From Amycolatopsis deserti (lineage in GTDB: Bacteria > Actinomycetota > Actinomycetes > Mycobacteriales > Pseudonocardiaceae), in assembly GCF_014653945.1 (NCBI RefSeq), contig NZ_BNAU01000004.1, positions 1 through 64,000 on the forward strand: a stretch of 64,000 nt of DNA. Reading direction: 5' to 3'. Within the stretch, counting starts at the first letter, position 1. The number at the start of each line of letters is the position of its first letter. The position numbers and the translations under genes are program-made. The notes under the pieces are model-generated. The model was given only the letters and a program-made list of their open reading frames with translations, did not search any database and was not told where the DNA came from. This document shows positions 8,371 to 18,339 of this stretch, in pieces.

Positions 8371-9588
8371 TCAGCAGTTTGATGGCGCCTCCCTTCCGGC
8401 GAAACGCTCGGTGATCCACTTGTGGGCGTCCGCGTTGCCGGCGAAGATGCCGCTCAGGTGGTCCGACACGTACGTGCTCCACTGTTCCCGCACGCCCGCC
8501 GCGCAATAGTGCTTGTGCAGCGCGTCCGCTTGTGGGGTGTTCACGATCTCGTCCAACGCCGCGTGGTACTGGAACACCGGGACGCGTGGTGGCGCCGCGC
8601 CCAGCTTGTTTTCCGCCAGGCGCGCCTGCCACGCCTGCGTCTCCAGCGGGTTCGACGTCGTGTAATCCGAAATTCTCTTGAACGCGTAGTTCGTCAGCAG
8701 CTCCACCACACACGCGTTCTGCTTGGCCGCCGCGATCTCCTTCCGGCCCGTCTCATTCAGGTACGAATCCAGCCGCAGCTCGGGATACGCCGCATCCAAA
8801 CCAGCCGCCGCGAAGGCCAGGAAACCGAAACCCAGGTACCCGTCCAGGCCCTTCGCCACCTCGGTCAACTCCGCCGGCACACCGCCGGCCACCACACCCA
8901 CCAGATTCATCTCCGGCGCGTACGTCGGCTGCTTCTCCGCCGCCCACAGCGCTCCCCCGCCGCCCTGCGAGTAGCCCTGGAAGATCACCTTCGCCCCAGC
9001 GGACAAACCGGCCTGCGAGAAACGCTGCGCGGCCCGCACCGAGTCGATCACCGCGGGGCCCATCGACTGGCCGGTGATGTACGTGGGCACGGTGTTCGGC
9101 GAGTAACCCTCGTAATCCGTGACCGCCACGGCGTAACCACTCGACAGCGAGTCGTTGATCGCCGGCTGGTCGTACAGCGTTCCGCGCTCGATGGCCTTCG
9201 ACGGGGTGCACTTGAACGCCGGCCCCTGCGTCCCCACGGCGAAACCGACGATCGGCGCCTTCGACCGGTCCACCCCCTTCGGCACCAGCACCGTCCCGGT
9301 CACGGCGTTCCGCTCCCCCAACGCGTTCGTCGACAGGTACATGACCTCCCACGCGTCCGCGTTCGCCGCGTTCATCAGCGGCACCGTCGGCCGCCAGCGG
9401 ATCACGTCACCCGGACTGCCCGCCGGAAGCGGTGACGGCGGGGTGTAGAACGAATCGTCGAACGGACCCGGCAACACCGGGCTCGCGGCGACCGCGGACG
9501 GCGGCGAAAACGCCACCGCCCCGCCCGCGAACAACATCAAACCCACCAGCGCGGCCAGCAGCCGACGCCGGAATTCACGGTTCTTCAC
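8371..9588 (-). CDS. Secreted LIP-family lipase/esterase
   Basis: An alpha/beta-hydrolase of 405 residues resembling the secretory lipase (LIP) family. A signal peptide spans about 1-35 (RRRLLAALVGLMLFAGG). The nucleophile serine is in GYSQGGGG, and the C-terminal SDHLSG region probably supplies the catalytic histidine. It would hydrolyse or transfer acyl esters outside the cell. GTG at 9588 is preceded by AAAGGAG. It starts 11 bases after the antigen-85-like gene and is the last gene of the fadD - pks - accD block. In Mycobacterium the corresponding locus also holds a secreted lipase (Rv3802c), though of a different (cutinase-like) family. Confidence 0.88.
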   Translation of the reverse strand: MKNREFRRRLLAALVGLMLFAGGAVAFSPPSAVAASPVLPGPFDDSFYTPPSPLPAGSPGDVIRWRPTVPLMNAANADAWEVMYLSTNALGERNAVTGTVLVPKGVDRSKAPIVGFAVGTQGPAFKCTPSKAIERGTLYDQPAINDSLSSGYAVAVTDYEGYSPNTVPTYITGQSMGPAVIDSVRAAQRFSQAGLSAGAKVIFQGYSQGGGGALWAAEKQPTYAPEMNLVGVVAGGVPAELTEVAKGLDGYLGFGFLAFAAAGLDAAYPELRLDSYLNETGRKEIAAAKQNACVVELLTNYAFKRISDYTTSNPLETQAWQARLAENKLGAAPPRVPVFQYHAALDEIVNTPQADALHKHYCAAGVREQWSTYVSDHLSGIFAGNADAHKWITERFAGREAPSNC

Positions 9589-9599
9589 ACGTTTCTCCT

Positions 9600-10592
9600 T
9601 TACAGACCAAGAGCCGGAGCGAGCACCGGCCACGAGTTGTGCAGTGCCCGTTCCCAATACGGCCAGCTGTGCGTGCCCGCGCCGTAGTAGTCCACAGTGG
9701 CCGGAACGCCCATCAGCTTCAGCTTGTCGGTGAAGCTGCGGGACGTGAGCAGCGCCGCCGGTTCGAGCGGATCCCACTGCCCCGGCTGATCCAGCGGGCC
9801 GGTCCGGCCATCGCCGCACGAGATGTAGAGCGCGGTACCGCGCAGGTCGTCGATGTGGTTGTACGGATTGCGCGACCACCAGATCGGCCAGCTCGCCTTC
9901 TCGTCACCCCACAGGTCGAAGAAGTTGTAGTGCCCGGCCCGGACCAGGATGCCCTGGATCACCTCGGGTGTACCGGGGAACAACGTGTTCGGAATTCCGC
10001 TGTAGGAAGCCGCCGCGCCGAACATTCCCTTGTGGAGGAACGCGTACGCCAGCGCGCCATAACCACCGATCGAAACCCCGGCCACCGCTCGCCGAGTGCC
10101 GCCGCGATACCCGCGTTCGACGATCTGCCGAACCTCTTCCGTGTGAAACTTGTCCCAGTCCGGTGTGGACTTCAGCCCGAAGTTCCACCACTTCGTGTAC
10201 ATGCCGGCCTCGCCGTCGGAGGGCATGACGACGATCGCGTCCTTGTCCGCGATGAACGCCTTCACGTCGGTGAACCGGTCCCACGACTGGTAGTCCGCCG
10301 GCTCGCAGCACCCGTGCAGCAGCCACAGCGTGGGCCAGGTCCGCGCGGGCTCGGCGCGCCACCTCGCGGGCACGATCAACCGCACCATGCCGGTCTTGCC
10401 CAGCGCGGGCGAGTCGATCTCCAGGTCGACCGTCCGGTCGTCGATCCAGGTTTCGGTGACCACTTTCGCTCCGTCGTCGGCGCTGACGGCCGACACCGGC
10501 GCGGCCACCGCGGTACCGGTGACCATGGCGACGACGGGCAACACCAGCAAGACCCAGCGGCGTCGGTGGCGCCCGGCCCGATCGGTTCTCAT
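9600..10592 (-). CDS. Antigen-85-like secreted acyltransferase/esterase
   Basis: An esterase-D/antigen-85-type alpha/beta-hydrolase (330 residues). A long positively charged signal peptide covers about 1-36. LWLLHGCC precedes the domain core; the nucleophile is S174 in AGVSIGGYGAL, and the C-terminal GTHSWPYWERALHN (H308) is very like the THSWEYW segment that carries the catalytic histidine of mycobacterial Ag85. Ag85 proteins transfer mycoloyl groups onto trehalose and arabinogalactan. Here the acyl donor would be the product of the adjacent PKS (inference). ATG is preceded by GAGGAG, and the gene lies 20 bases after accD. Confidence 0.85.
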   Translation of the reverse strand: MRTDRAGRHRRRWVLLVLPVVAMVTGTAVAAPVSAVSADDGAKVVTETWIDDRTVDLEIDSPALGKTGMVRLIVPARWRAEPARTWPTLWLLHGCCEPADYQSWDRFTDVKAFIADKDAIVVMPSDGEAGMYTKWWNFGLKSTPDWDKFHTEEVRQIVERGYRGGTRRAVAGVSIGGYGALAYAFLHKGMFGAAASYSGIPNTLFPGTPEVIQGILVRAGHYNFFDLWGDEKASWPIWWSRNPYNHIDDLRGTALYISCGDGRTGPLDQPGQWDPLEPAALLTSRSFTDKLKLMGVPATVDYYGAGTHSWPYWERALHNSWPVLAPALGL

Positions 10593-10612
10593 CGGTTCTC
10601 CTCAGGTGTTTC

Positions 10613-12193
10613 TCACAGCGGGATGTTGCCGTGCTTCTTCGCCGGCAACGTCTGCCGTTTCGTGCGCAGGGTGCGCAACGCGCGAGCCACCTGCAGCCGG
10701 GTCTGCGACGGCGGCACCACCATGTCCACGTATCCGCGCTCGGCCGCCAGGTACGGGCTCGCGTGGTGCTTGCGGTACTCCTCGGTCAGCCGCCGCACAG
10801 CAACGGCACTATCCTCAGTGGACAGTCGGGCCAGCTCGTGCCGGTGCAGCACGCCGACCGCTCCTTCCGCGCCCATCACCGCGATCTCCGCGGTCGGCCA
10901 GGCGAGGTTGACGTCCGCACCCAGGTGCTTGGACCCCATCACCGCGTACCCGCCGCCGTACGCCTTGCGCGTCACCACGGTCACCTTCGGCACGGTCGCC
11001 TCGGAATAGGCGTAGATCAGCTTCGCGCCGCGGCGGATGATGCCCTGCCGCTCCTGCTCGGTGCCCGGCAGGTACCCGGGCACGTCGGCCAGCGTGAGGA
11101 TCGGGATGCCGAACGCGTCGCAGAACCGCACGAACCGGGCGGCCTTTTCGGACGCGTCGATGTCGATCACCCCGGCCTGCCGCAGCGGCTGGTTGGCGAC
11201 GATCCCGACCGAGCGCCCCTCGATCCGGCCGAACGCGCAGATCATGTTGGGCGCGAACGCGCCGTGGATCTCGGTGAACTCGCCGTCGTCGACCAGCCGC
11301 CGGATCACCTCGGTCATGTCGTAGGCCTGGTTGAGCGAGTCCGGGATCAGCCGGTCAAGCTCGAGGTCGCCCGGGGTGATCTCGCGGGACGTCTCGTCCG
11401 CGTACTCCGGCGGCACGTCCAGGTTGTTGAGCGGCAGGTACCCGAGCAGGGTCTGCACCCAGTCGATCGCGTCGCGCTCGTCAGCCGCCCGGTGGTGCGC
11501 GTTGCCGGAGATCTCGCTGTTCACCGCCGCGCCGCCGAGCTGCTGCGCGGTCACACGCTCACCGGTCACCGCGTGCACGACGTCCGGCCCGGTCACGAAC
11601 ATGTGCGAGGTGTCCTCGACCATGACGGTGAAGTCGGTGATCGCCGGCGAGTACACCGCACCGCCCGCGCACGGCCCCATGATCATCGAGATCTGCGGGA
11701 TCACCCCGGACGCGTGGGCGTTGCGCCGCCCCAGCTCGGCGTAGTAGGCCAGCGACACCACACCCTCCTGGATGCGCGCGCCGCCGGAGTCGTTGATGCC
11801 GATGACCGGGCAGCCGATCGACATCGCCAGGTCCATCACCTTGAGGACCTTCTCGCCGAAGACCTCGCCCATGCTACCGCCGAACACGCTGAAGTCCTGC
11901 GAGAACAGGCACACCTGCCGACCGTCCACAGTGGCGTGCCCGGTCACCACGCCGTCGCCGTAGGGCCGGTTGCCGTCCATGCCGAACTCGGTGCAGCGGT
12001 GCCGCGCGAACTGGTCCAGCTCCACGAAGGACCCGTCGTCGACGAGCAGGTCGATGCGCTCGCGAGCGGTCAGCTTGCCCTTGGCGTGCTGCCGGTCGAT
12101 CGCGCGCTTCTCCGCGATGCGCACGGCCTCGTCCTGACGGGCGGCCAGATCGGCGATCCGGTAGGCCGTCGTCGGGGCGAACGGGATGTCCAC
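10613..12193 (-). CDS. Acyl-CoA carboxylase carboxyltransferase (beta) subunit
   Basis: A 526-residue biotin-dependent carboxyltransferase of the PccB/AccD type. Both crotonase-like halves are complete: [24 protein letters not shown] and [12 protein letters not shown] in the first; [21 protein letters not shown] and [15 protein letters not shown] in the second. It would move CO2 from biotin to an acyl-CoA, supplying a carboxyacyl extender. The closest match I recall is AccD5/PccB rather than AccD4, so chain length is open. No biotin carboxylase alpha subunit is encoded nearby; it must come from elsewhere. GTG at 12193 has GAGGT upstream and lies eight bases after the PKS stop, implying translational coupling. 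Confidence 0.92.
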   Translation of the reverse strand: MDIPFAPTTAYRIADLAARQDEAVRIAEKRAIDRQHAKGKLTARERIDLLVDDGSFVELDQFARHRCTEFGMDGNRPYGDGVVTGHATVDGRQVCLFSQDFSVFGGSMGEVFGEKVLKVMDLAMSIGCPVIGINDSGGARIQEGVVSLAYYAELGRRNAHASGVIPQISMIMGPCAGGAVYSPAITDFTVMVEDTSHMFVTGPDVVHAVTGERVTAQQLGGAAVNSEISGNAHHRAADERDAIDWVQTLLGYLPLNNLDVPPEYADETSREITPGDLELDRLIPDSLNQAYDMTEVIRRLVDDGEFTEIHGAFAPNMICAFGRIEGRSVGIVANQPLRQAGVIDIDASEKAARFVRFCDAFGIPILTLADVPGYLPGTEQERQGIIRRGAKLIYAYSEATVPKVTVVTRKAYGGGYAVMGSKHLGADVNLAWPTAEIAVMGAEGAVGVLHRHELARLSTEDSAVAVRRLTEEYRKHHASPYLAAERGYVDMVVPPSQTRLQVARALRTLRTKRQTLPAKKHGNIPL

Positions 12194-12201
12194 TGCGGAC
12201 C

Positions 12202-15200
12202 TCACCTCTTCCCGGTCATCCGGTCGCCGAGCGCCGCCGCGATGACGGACACGTGCGGCGGATCGATCATCGAGACGTGGTCGCCGGGCACCGGCACGAT
12301 CTCCAGGGCCGGGCAGAACTCGTCCCAGCCCAGCGACTCGTCCTCGCGCAGGTAGCGCGGGTCGAGCGCGGTCGTCAACGGGTGCGGCTCCCGCGCGCGG
12401 AACAGCACCACCGGACCGTCGTACCGCCGGGGCGTGTACCGCTCTGCCACCCGGGCATCCACATAGGACGTGTACTGGTGGTGCAGCACGCCCTCCCCCA
12501 GCCCGGGCACCTTCTCCGCCAGCTGCCGCATGACCAGCCTGATCTGCTCGTCCTCGCCGAGCCGGGCCAGGTCGTCGCGCGGGATGTCCAGGGTGACGCC
12601 GTAGGTTCGCGAGATGTGCGTGGCGAACCGGTCGAACCGGTCCAGCAGCTCCTCGGCGGGCGTCTCGGCCGGCAGCGGCAGGATGGTGTCGATCAGGAAC
12701 ACCAGCTCGACCGGTTCGTCCAGCTGCCGCGCACACTCGTAGGCAAGGCAGCCGCCGAACGACCACCCGCCGAGCCGGTACGGCCCGTGCGGCTGGATCT
12801 CCCGGATCATCTCCAGGTACCGGGCAGCCTTGGCCTCGACGGTGTCCACATCGTCCAGACGCTCGAAGCCGTAGACCGGGAACTCGCCGGGCAGGTCGCG
12901 CACCAGTCGCGTGTAGACGCTCGCCGGACCGCCCGCGGGGTGGAACAGGAACACCGGCCGCCCGCTTCCGGCACGCAGGCAGCGCACCGGTCCCGTACCC
13001 TCGATCTCCGCACGAAGCAGGTCGGCCATCGCGGCGATCGTCGGCCGGTCGAACAGGTTGTCCGGGAGGTCCGGGAGTTCCGCCGCCATCGCCGCGCGCA
13101 ACTGCTCCGGATCACCGGGGAAGTCCTCGTGCACACCCGAGAAGCGGCCGAGCACGTCGTGCCAGTGCCGGGCGACCCACCGCTCGGCGGGATCCCGCGG
13201 CCCGATGACCACCTCGGCGACCGGGGCGGGGCCGGTGGAGAACCCGGCCTGCTCGGCGAGGTGGGCCGCCAGTTCGGCGAGGCTCGCGCCGCGCAGCAGC
13301 ATCGGCACCGGTAGCGGTAGGCCGAAGTCGCGCTCGACCGCGCCGCGGGCCCGCATCGCGAGCAGCGAGTCCACGCCGAGCTGGGTGAGCGGGACGTGCC
13401 GGTCGACCTGCTCCGGTGCGAACCCCATCAGCCCGGCGACCAGCGACGTGAGGTGGTCGGCGATGGCCGCGTGCCCGGTCGCCGGTTCCAGCGCGTCCAG
13501 GCCGGGCCAGGCCGGGGCCGCCGTGCGCCGCGGCACGAGCAGGTCGAAGAACGGCCGGTCGGCCAGGCGCGGGAACAGCTCCAGCACCGCCTCCGCGTCG
13601 AGCCGGGCCACGCCGGTCGCCACGCGGTCGCGGGTCAGCACGGCCTCCAGCGCTTCCAGCGCCTCGGCGGTGCCGAGCGGTTCGAGCACCGGGTTCGTGG
13701 TGCCGACCGCGGCGCCCGCCTCGCCCCACGCGCCCCAGTTGATCGTCTCGGCCGGCAGGCCCTGCGCGCGGCGCCAGGTGACCAGCGCGTCGGCGTAGGC
13801 GTTGGCCGTCGCGTACGCGGTCTGGCCGGGTGAGCCGAACAGCGCGGCCGCCGACGAGTAGACCAGCCACCAGTCCAGGTCGTGGCCGAGCGTGGCCTCG
13901 TGCAGCCGCCAGGCGCCCGTCGCCTTCGGCCGCCACGCCGTCGTCAGCTGCTCGGGGGTCAGCGACATCGCCGCACCGTCGGCGAGCACACCCGCCGCGT
14001 GCAGGACACCGCGGAGCGGCACTCCCCCGCTGGTCGCGGCCTCGACGAGCCGTTCCGCCACACCGGGTTCGGCGATGTCCCCCGCCACCACGACCGCGCC
14101 GCGGACATCGACCTCGCGCGCGGTCCGTCCAGACAGGACGATCCGCGAAGCACCCCGCTCGGCCAGCCAGCGCGCCGCGACCAGACCCAGCCCGCCGAGG
14201 CCACCGCTGATCACGTACGCGCCGTCGCGGACCGCCGGCCGCTCGGCGGCCCCGAGCCTCGGCCGGGTCAGCCACCGGGTGTGCCGGACGCCCCGCCGCC
14301 ACGCGATCTCGTCGTCCGGGCCGTCCGCGCGCAGCTCGTCCGGCAGCCGGTCCAGCGACTCCGGGTCGACGTCGACCAGGCTCGCGTGCAGCTCGGGGTG
14401 CTCGAACGCGAGCACCCGGACCAGCGCCCGCAGGCACGCCAGGTCCGGACGCCCTGGCTCATCGGGATCGACCGCGGCCGCCGAGCCGGTCACCAGCCAC
14501 AGCCGGGCGGGTGACTCGGCCAGCTCGGCGACCACCCGCGTGACCTCGTGCACGAGCGCCGGACCGTCCGCATCCCGCGCGAACCACACCACGCCGTCCG
14601 GGCGGGTCGCCAGCGCCGCGCGCAGCGCTTCCCGGTCGCCGGGCGGAACCACGACCACCCGGTCGTCGCCGAACCGCAGGCCCGGGTCGCCGTGGTGCAG
14701 CAGCACCCAGGTCCGGTCCTCCTCGGCCGCACCGGGCAAGTCGGTCCGCGCCCAGCTGGCCTCGAACAGCTTGGCGGACAACGGAACCGGCAGCGCGGCC
14801 CGCCGGAACCGGCGGGCGTGCACGTCGCGGAACTCCACCAGCACGCTGCCATCGGCGGCGGCGAGCTGAACCGTGCCGCGCAGGTCGTCGCCGGTCAGCG
14901 ACTCGACCACCGCGACGGCCCGCACCCCGGACCGCGGATCGCCCGCGACCGTGACCGCCCCGATCGACATCGGCAGGAACAACCCGTCCGCCTCGCGCAG
15001 CGCGGGACCGGTCGCCGCGGCCAAGGCGTGCAGGCAGGCGTCAGCCAGCGCCGGGTGCAGCACGTGCCCCGCCGGCTTGGGCATCTCGACGGCCGCCGAC
15101 GCGCGCCCGGCCACCGCGGTGACGTCGCGCAGCAGCCGGAACGCCGGGCCGTAGCTCATGCCCATCGCGTCCAGCGCCGGGTAGAGGTCGACCGGCGCGC

Positions 15201-18200
15201 CGTCGACGGCCCCCAGCGGCCGCAACGGCACCGGCTCGCCGACCCGGGCGGTCGCGTGGCACACCCAGTCGCCCGGTTTGGTGTGCACGCTGATCACGCC
15301 ATCTGCCAGCGAGGTCGTGACCTCCTGCTCCGCGCCCAGCGGCAGGATCTGACGCAGCTCGACGTCGGTGACGCACGGCCCGGCCGCGGCCAGGGCCAGC
15401 TCGACGAACCCGGTGGCCGGGAAGATCGGGGTGCCGAAGGCGGCGTGGTCGGCGAGCCAGGGGTGCCGGTCGGTGCCGATTTCGCCGCGCCACACCCGCT
15501 GGTTGCTGCCGGGCACCTCGGCGTGCGTGCCCAGGAACGGGTGGCCCGCCGTCCGCGCCGGCCGCTGAGCCCAGAACCGCTCGTGCCGCCACACCGTGCC
15601 GGGCAGGTCGGCGACCGGTTGTGCGGGCTCCCGAGTCCGCAACGCCGAAGGATGGCCGAGGACGTGCAGGCGGGCCAGGCTGGTCAGGAACGCGATCCGC
15701 TCGTCGGTCTTGCGGCTCGCGGTCGGCAACCCGGTCCCCCCGGCCTGCTCGATCGCCGCCAGGGCCACCGGATGCGGCGCGATCTCGACGAACGTGCCGT
15801 GCCCGTCCTCGACCGCCGCGGCCAGTGCCTGGGCGAACCGCACTGGGCGGCGCAGGTTCGCCGCCCAGTAGTCCACATCGAACAGTGGTTTGTCCCGTGG
15901 ATCGTCCAGCACGCTGGTGTAGCACGGCACCTCCGGACTGCCCGGATCCACCGTGAGCCCGGCGCGGAAGCGGTCCAGGATCGCGTCGACCGCGGGCGAG
16001 TGCCCGGCCCCGCTCACCGGCAGCAGCTTCGCGAACCGGCCCTGACCCTCCACATGCGACACCAGCGACGCGACCGCGTCCACGGCACCGGTGACCGTGC
16101 ACTGCGTCGCCGACGCGTACACCGCGACCTCGACCGCGGGAAACTGCGCGATCTCCGCGGCCGCCGCCTCGACCACGGCCATCGCACCCGCGCCGGCCGC
16201 GTCGATCTCGCCGAGCAGCCGGGCACGGGTCGTCATCACCCGCAGCCCGTCCGCGACATCCAGCGCCCCGGCGACCACGGCGGCGGCGACCTCGCCCATC
16301 GACTGCCCGAGCACCGCCGCCGGGGTCACGCCGTGCGCCCGCCACAGCCCGGCGAGGGCGACCTGCATCCCGAACAACGCCAGCTGCGTCGCCGCAAGGT
16401 CCGGCGGTTCCCCGGCCAGCATCTCGCGCAGCGAGAGCCCGGCCTCGGCGCGGAACACCGCGTCGAGCCGGTCCACCTCGGCCGCGAACGCGGGCTCGGT
16501 CGCCAGCAACCGCCGTCCCATGCCGGACCACTGCGAGCCGTAGCCGGAGAACACGAACACGACCCCGTCCAGCCGGCCCTGCCCCGGCTCCACCTCGCGC
16601 AGCGCGGCAACCAGCTCCGCACGCGAGGAGGCCACGACGGCGGCACGCACCGGCAGGTCGTCGCGATGGTGGGCCAGCGTCGAGGCCACCGCGCTGAGCG
16701 GCACGTCCGACGACTCGACCCACCGGGCCAGCTCCGCGGCCCGGTCCCGCAGCCCGTCGGCCGACCGGTCGGACACGGCGAAGACGTGCGGGCCCTCGAT
16801 GTCTTCGAACCGCGGGGTGGCGGGCCATTCCTCCAGCACGACGTGCGCGTTGGTGCCGCCGAACCCGAACGCCGACACGCCCGCCCTGGCCACGCCGGAG
16901 TAGCGCGGCCACGGGGTCGGCTCGGTGACGACTCGCAGGCCGTCGAAGTCGATGTGCGGGTTCGGGTCGCGGAAGTGCAGGCTCGGCGGCACCCGGCGGC
17001 GGGACAGCGCGAGCACGGTCTTGATGAAGCCGGTGATGCCGGCCGCGCCCTCCAGGTGGCCCAAGTTGCTCTTCACCGAGCCGAGGAGCAGCGGCCGGTT
17101 CGCGTCCCGCCCCAGCACGCGCTTGAGCGCGCCGGCTTCGATCGGGTCGCCGAGCAGAGTCCCGGTGCCGTGCGCCTCCACGTAGTCCACAACGGACGGA
17201 TCCAGCGCGGCCGCCGCGTAGGCGTCGCGCAGCAGCGCGGCCTGCGCCTCCGGGTTGGGCGCCGTGATGCCGTTCGACCGGCCGTCGGAGTTGACCGCGC
17301 TGCCGCGGATCACCGCCAGCACCCGGTCGCCGTCACGGCGGGCCGCGCGCAGCGGCTTCAGCACGACGACCCCGCAGCCCTCGCCGCGCGCGATCCCGTC
17401 CGCGCCCGCGTCGAACGGCTTGCACCGGCCGTCCGCGGCGAGCACCCCGGCCTCGGCGAAGTTCGCCGTGATCCCCGGCGACAGCAGCAGGTTCACGCCG
17501 CCGACCAGCGCGGTACCGATCTCGCCGCGCTGCAGGCTCTGCACCGCCTGGTGCACGGCGACCAGCGACGACGAGCACGCGGTGTCGATCGTGAGGCTCG
17601 GACCACGCAGGTCGAGCAGGTACGACAACCGGTTCGCGGCGATGCTCGCGGCGGCGCCGGTGCCGGACCACGCGTCGATCGCCGACACGTCGGTCATCGT
17701 GAGGTAGCCGTACTCGCTCGCCGACAGCCCGACGAACACGCCCGTCCGCGTGCCTCGCAGCGACGAGGGCGGGATGCCCGCGTGCTCCAGCGCCTCCCAG
17801 GCGACTTCGAGCAGCAGCCGTTGCTGCGGGTCCATCGCCTCGGCCTCGCGCGGGGTGATGCCGAAGAAGGCGGCGTCGAAGCCCAGCGCGTCGTCGAGGA
17901 ACCCGCCCCGGCGGGGCAGCGCGGCCAGCTCGGTGGCGGTCGCGAAAGACTCCCAGCGACCTTCGGGCACCTCGCCGATCCCGTCGCCGCCGAATTCCAG
18001 GAGCCGCCAGAACTCCTCCGGGGACGAAATGCCGCCCGGCAACCGGCAGCCGAGGCCGACGACAGCGACCGGCTCACCCGGCTCGGGGGTCCACCGCGCC
18101 GGTGACCCCGGTTCCACTTCGGACAGTGCGGCGACCAGGTCCGTGATCGTCGGGTGTTCCCAGACCAGGGTCGCGGGCAGGGACCGGTCGAGGAGCCGCC

Positions 18201-18339
18201 CCAGGTCACCGGTCAACGTCATCGCGTCGCGCGAGGACAACCCGGTTTCCCGCAGCGGTTTGGCCGGGTCGACCTCGGCAGCGGGGATTCCGAGCATGGT
18301 GGACACCCGGTCCACCAGCCAGGCACGCAGGTCGGTCAT
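12202..18339 (-). CDS. Pks13-like single-module PKS: ACP-KS-AT-DH-KR-ACP-(ACP remnant)-TE
   Basis: 2045 residues. ACP1 (1-75; S36 in TGLSSRDAM, very like the Pks13 N-terminal ACP); KS (88-505; C255, H390, H428); AT (593-890; S680 in GQSMG, with SGAGHS at 776-781 where YASHS or HAFHS is usual); DH (932-1180; H965 in [11 protein letters not shown]1100 in DACLH); KR (1370-1560; GGLGGLG, Y1509, LAD in place of LDD); ACP2 (S1658 in LGVDSLL); a carrier-like segment without the serine (1716-1781); TE (1790-2045; S1860 in GWSFGG, H2021). All active sites look intact. By analogy with Pks13 it would condense a FAAL-activated acyl chain with a carboxyacyl unit, then reduce and dehydrate on the enzyme. 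The ATG overlaps the fadD stop (ATGA). Confidence 0.9.
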   Translation of the reverse strand: MTDLRAWLVDRVSTMLGIPAAEVDPAKPLRETGLSSRDAMTLTGDLGRLLDRSLPATLVWEHPTITDLVAALSEVEPGSPARWTPEPGEPVAVVGLGCRLPGGISSPEEFWRLLEFGGDGIGEVPEGRWESFATATELAALPRRGGFLDDALGFDAAFFGITPREAEAMDPQQRLLLEVAWEALEHAGIPPSSLRGTRTGVFVGLSASEYGYLTMTDVSAIDAWSGTGAAASIAANRLSYLLDLRGPSLTIDTACSSSLVAVHQAVQSLQRGEIGTALVGGVNLLLSPGITANFAEAGVLAADGRCKPFDAGADGIARGEGCGVVVLKPLRAARRDGDRVLAVIRGSAVNSDGRSNGITAPNPEAQAALLRDAYAAAALDPSVVDYVEAHGTGTLLGDPIEAGALKRVLGRDANRPLLLGSVKSNLGHLEGAAGITGFIKTVLALSRRRVPPSLHFRDPNPHIDFDGLRVVTEPTPWPRYSGVARAGVSAFGFGGTNAHVVLEEWPATPRFEDIEGPHVFAVSDRSADGLRDRAAELARWVESSDVPLSAVASTLAHHRDDLPVRAAVVASSRAELVAALREVEPGQGRLDGVVFVFSGYGSQWSGMGRRLLATEPAFAAEVDRLDAVFRAEAGLSLREMLAGEPPDLAATQLALFGMQVALAGLWRAHGVTPAAVLGQSMGEVAAAVVAGALDVADGLRVMTTRARLLGEIDAAGAGAMAVVEAAAAEIAQFPAVEVAVYASATQCTVTGAVDAVASLVSHVEGQGRFAKLLPVSGAGHSPAVDAILDRFRAGLTVDPGSPEVPCYTSVLDDPRDKPLFDVDYWAANLRRPVRFAQALAAAVEDGHGTFVEIAPHPVALAAIEQAGGTGLPTASRKTDERIAFLTSLARLHVLGHPSALRTREPAQPVADLPGTVWRHERFWAQRPARTAGHPFLGTHAEVPGSNQRVWRGEIGTDRHPWLADHAAFGTPIFPATGFVELALAAAGPCVTDVELRQILPLGAEQEVTTSLADGVISVHTKPGDWVCHATARVGEPVPLRPLGAVDGAPVDLYPALDAMGMSYGPAFRLLRDVTAVAGRASAAVEMPKPAGHVLHPALADACLHALAAATGPALREADGLFLPMSIGAVTVAGDPRSGVRAVAVVESLTGDDLRGTVQLAAADGSVLVEFRDVHARRFRRAALPVPLSAKLFEASWARTDLPGAAEEDRTWVLLHHGDPGLRFGDDRVVVVPPGDREALRAALATRPDGVVWFARDADGPALVHEVTRVVAELAESPARLWLVTGSAAAVDPDEPGRPDLACLRALVRVLAFEHPELHASLVDVDPESLDRLPDELRADGPDDEIAWRRGVRHTRWLTRPRLGAAERPAVRDGAYVISGGLGGLGLVAARWLAERGASRIVLSGRTAREVDVRGAVVVAGDIAEPGVAERLVEAATSGGVPLRGVLHAAGVLADGAAMSLTPEQLTTAWRPKATGAWRLHEATLGHDLDWWLVYSSAAALFGSPGQTAYATANAYADALVTWRRAQGLPAETINWGAWGEAGAAVGTTNPVLEPLGTAEALEALEAVLTRDRVATGVARLDAEAVLELFPRLADRPFFDLLVPRRTAAPAWPGLDALEPATGHAAIADHLTSLVAGLMGFAPEQVDRHVPLTQLGVDSLLAMRARGAVERDFGLPLPVPMLLRGASLAELAAHLAEQAGFSTGPAPVAEVVIGPRDPAERWVARHWHDVLGRFSGVHEDFPGDPEQLRAAMAAELPDLPDNLFDRPTIAAMADLLRAEIEGTGPVRCLRAGSGRPVFLFHPAGGPASVYTRLVRDLPGEFPVYGFERLDDVDTVEAKAARYLEMIREIQPHGPYRLGGWSFGGCLAYECARQLDEPVELVFLIDTILPLPAETPAEELLDRFDRFATHISRTYGVTLDIPRDDLARLGEDEQIRLVMRQLAEKVPGLGEGVLHHQYTSYVDARVAERYTPRRYDGPVVLFRAREPHPLTTALDPRYLREDESLGWDEFCPALEIVPVPGDHVSMIDPPHVSVIAAALGDRMTGKR

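Noticed and set aside
10613-12193. Calling the carboxyltransferase AccD4
   Set aside because: Motifs and length fit the AccD5/PccB type at least as well; the role beside the PKS does not settle the orthology.
12997-13194. A third functional ACP in the PKS
   Set aside because: The phosphopantetheine serine and its surrounding motif are missing.
14548-18105. Very long plus-strand open frame opposite the PKS gene
   Set aside because: It is a GC-driven shadow of the PKS coding strand: rich in R, G, H and Q, with no domain and no start signal.
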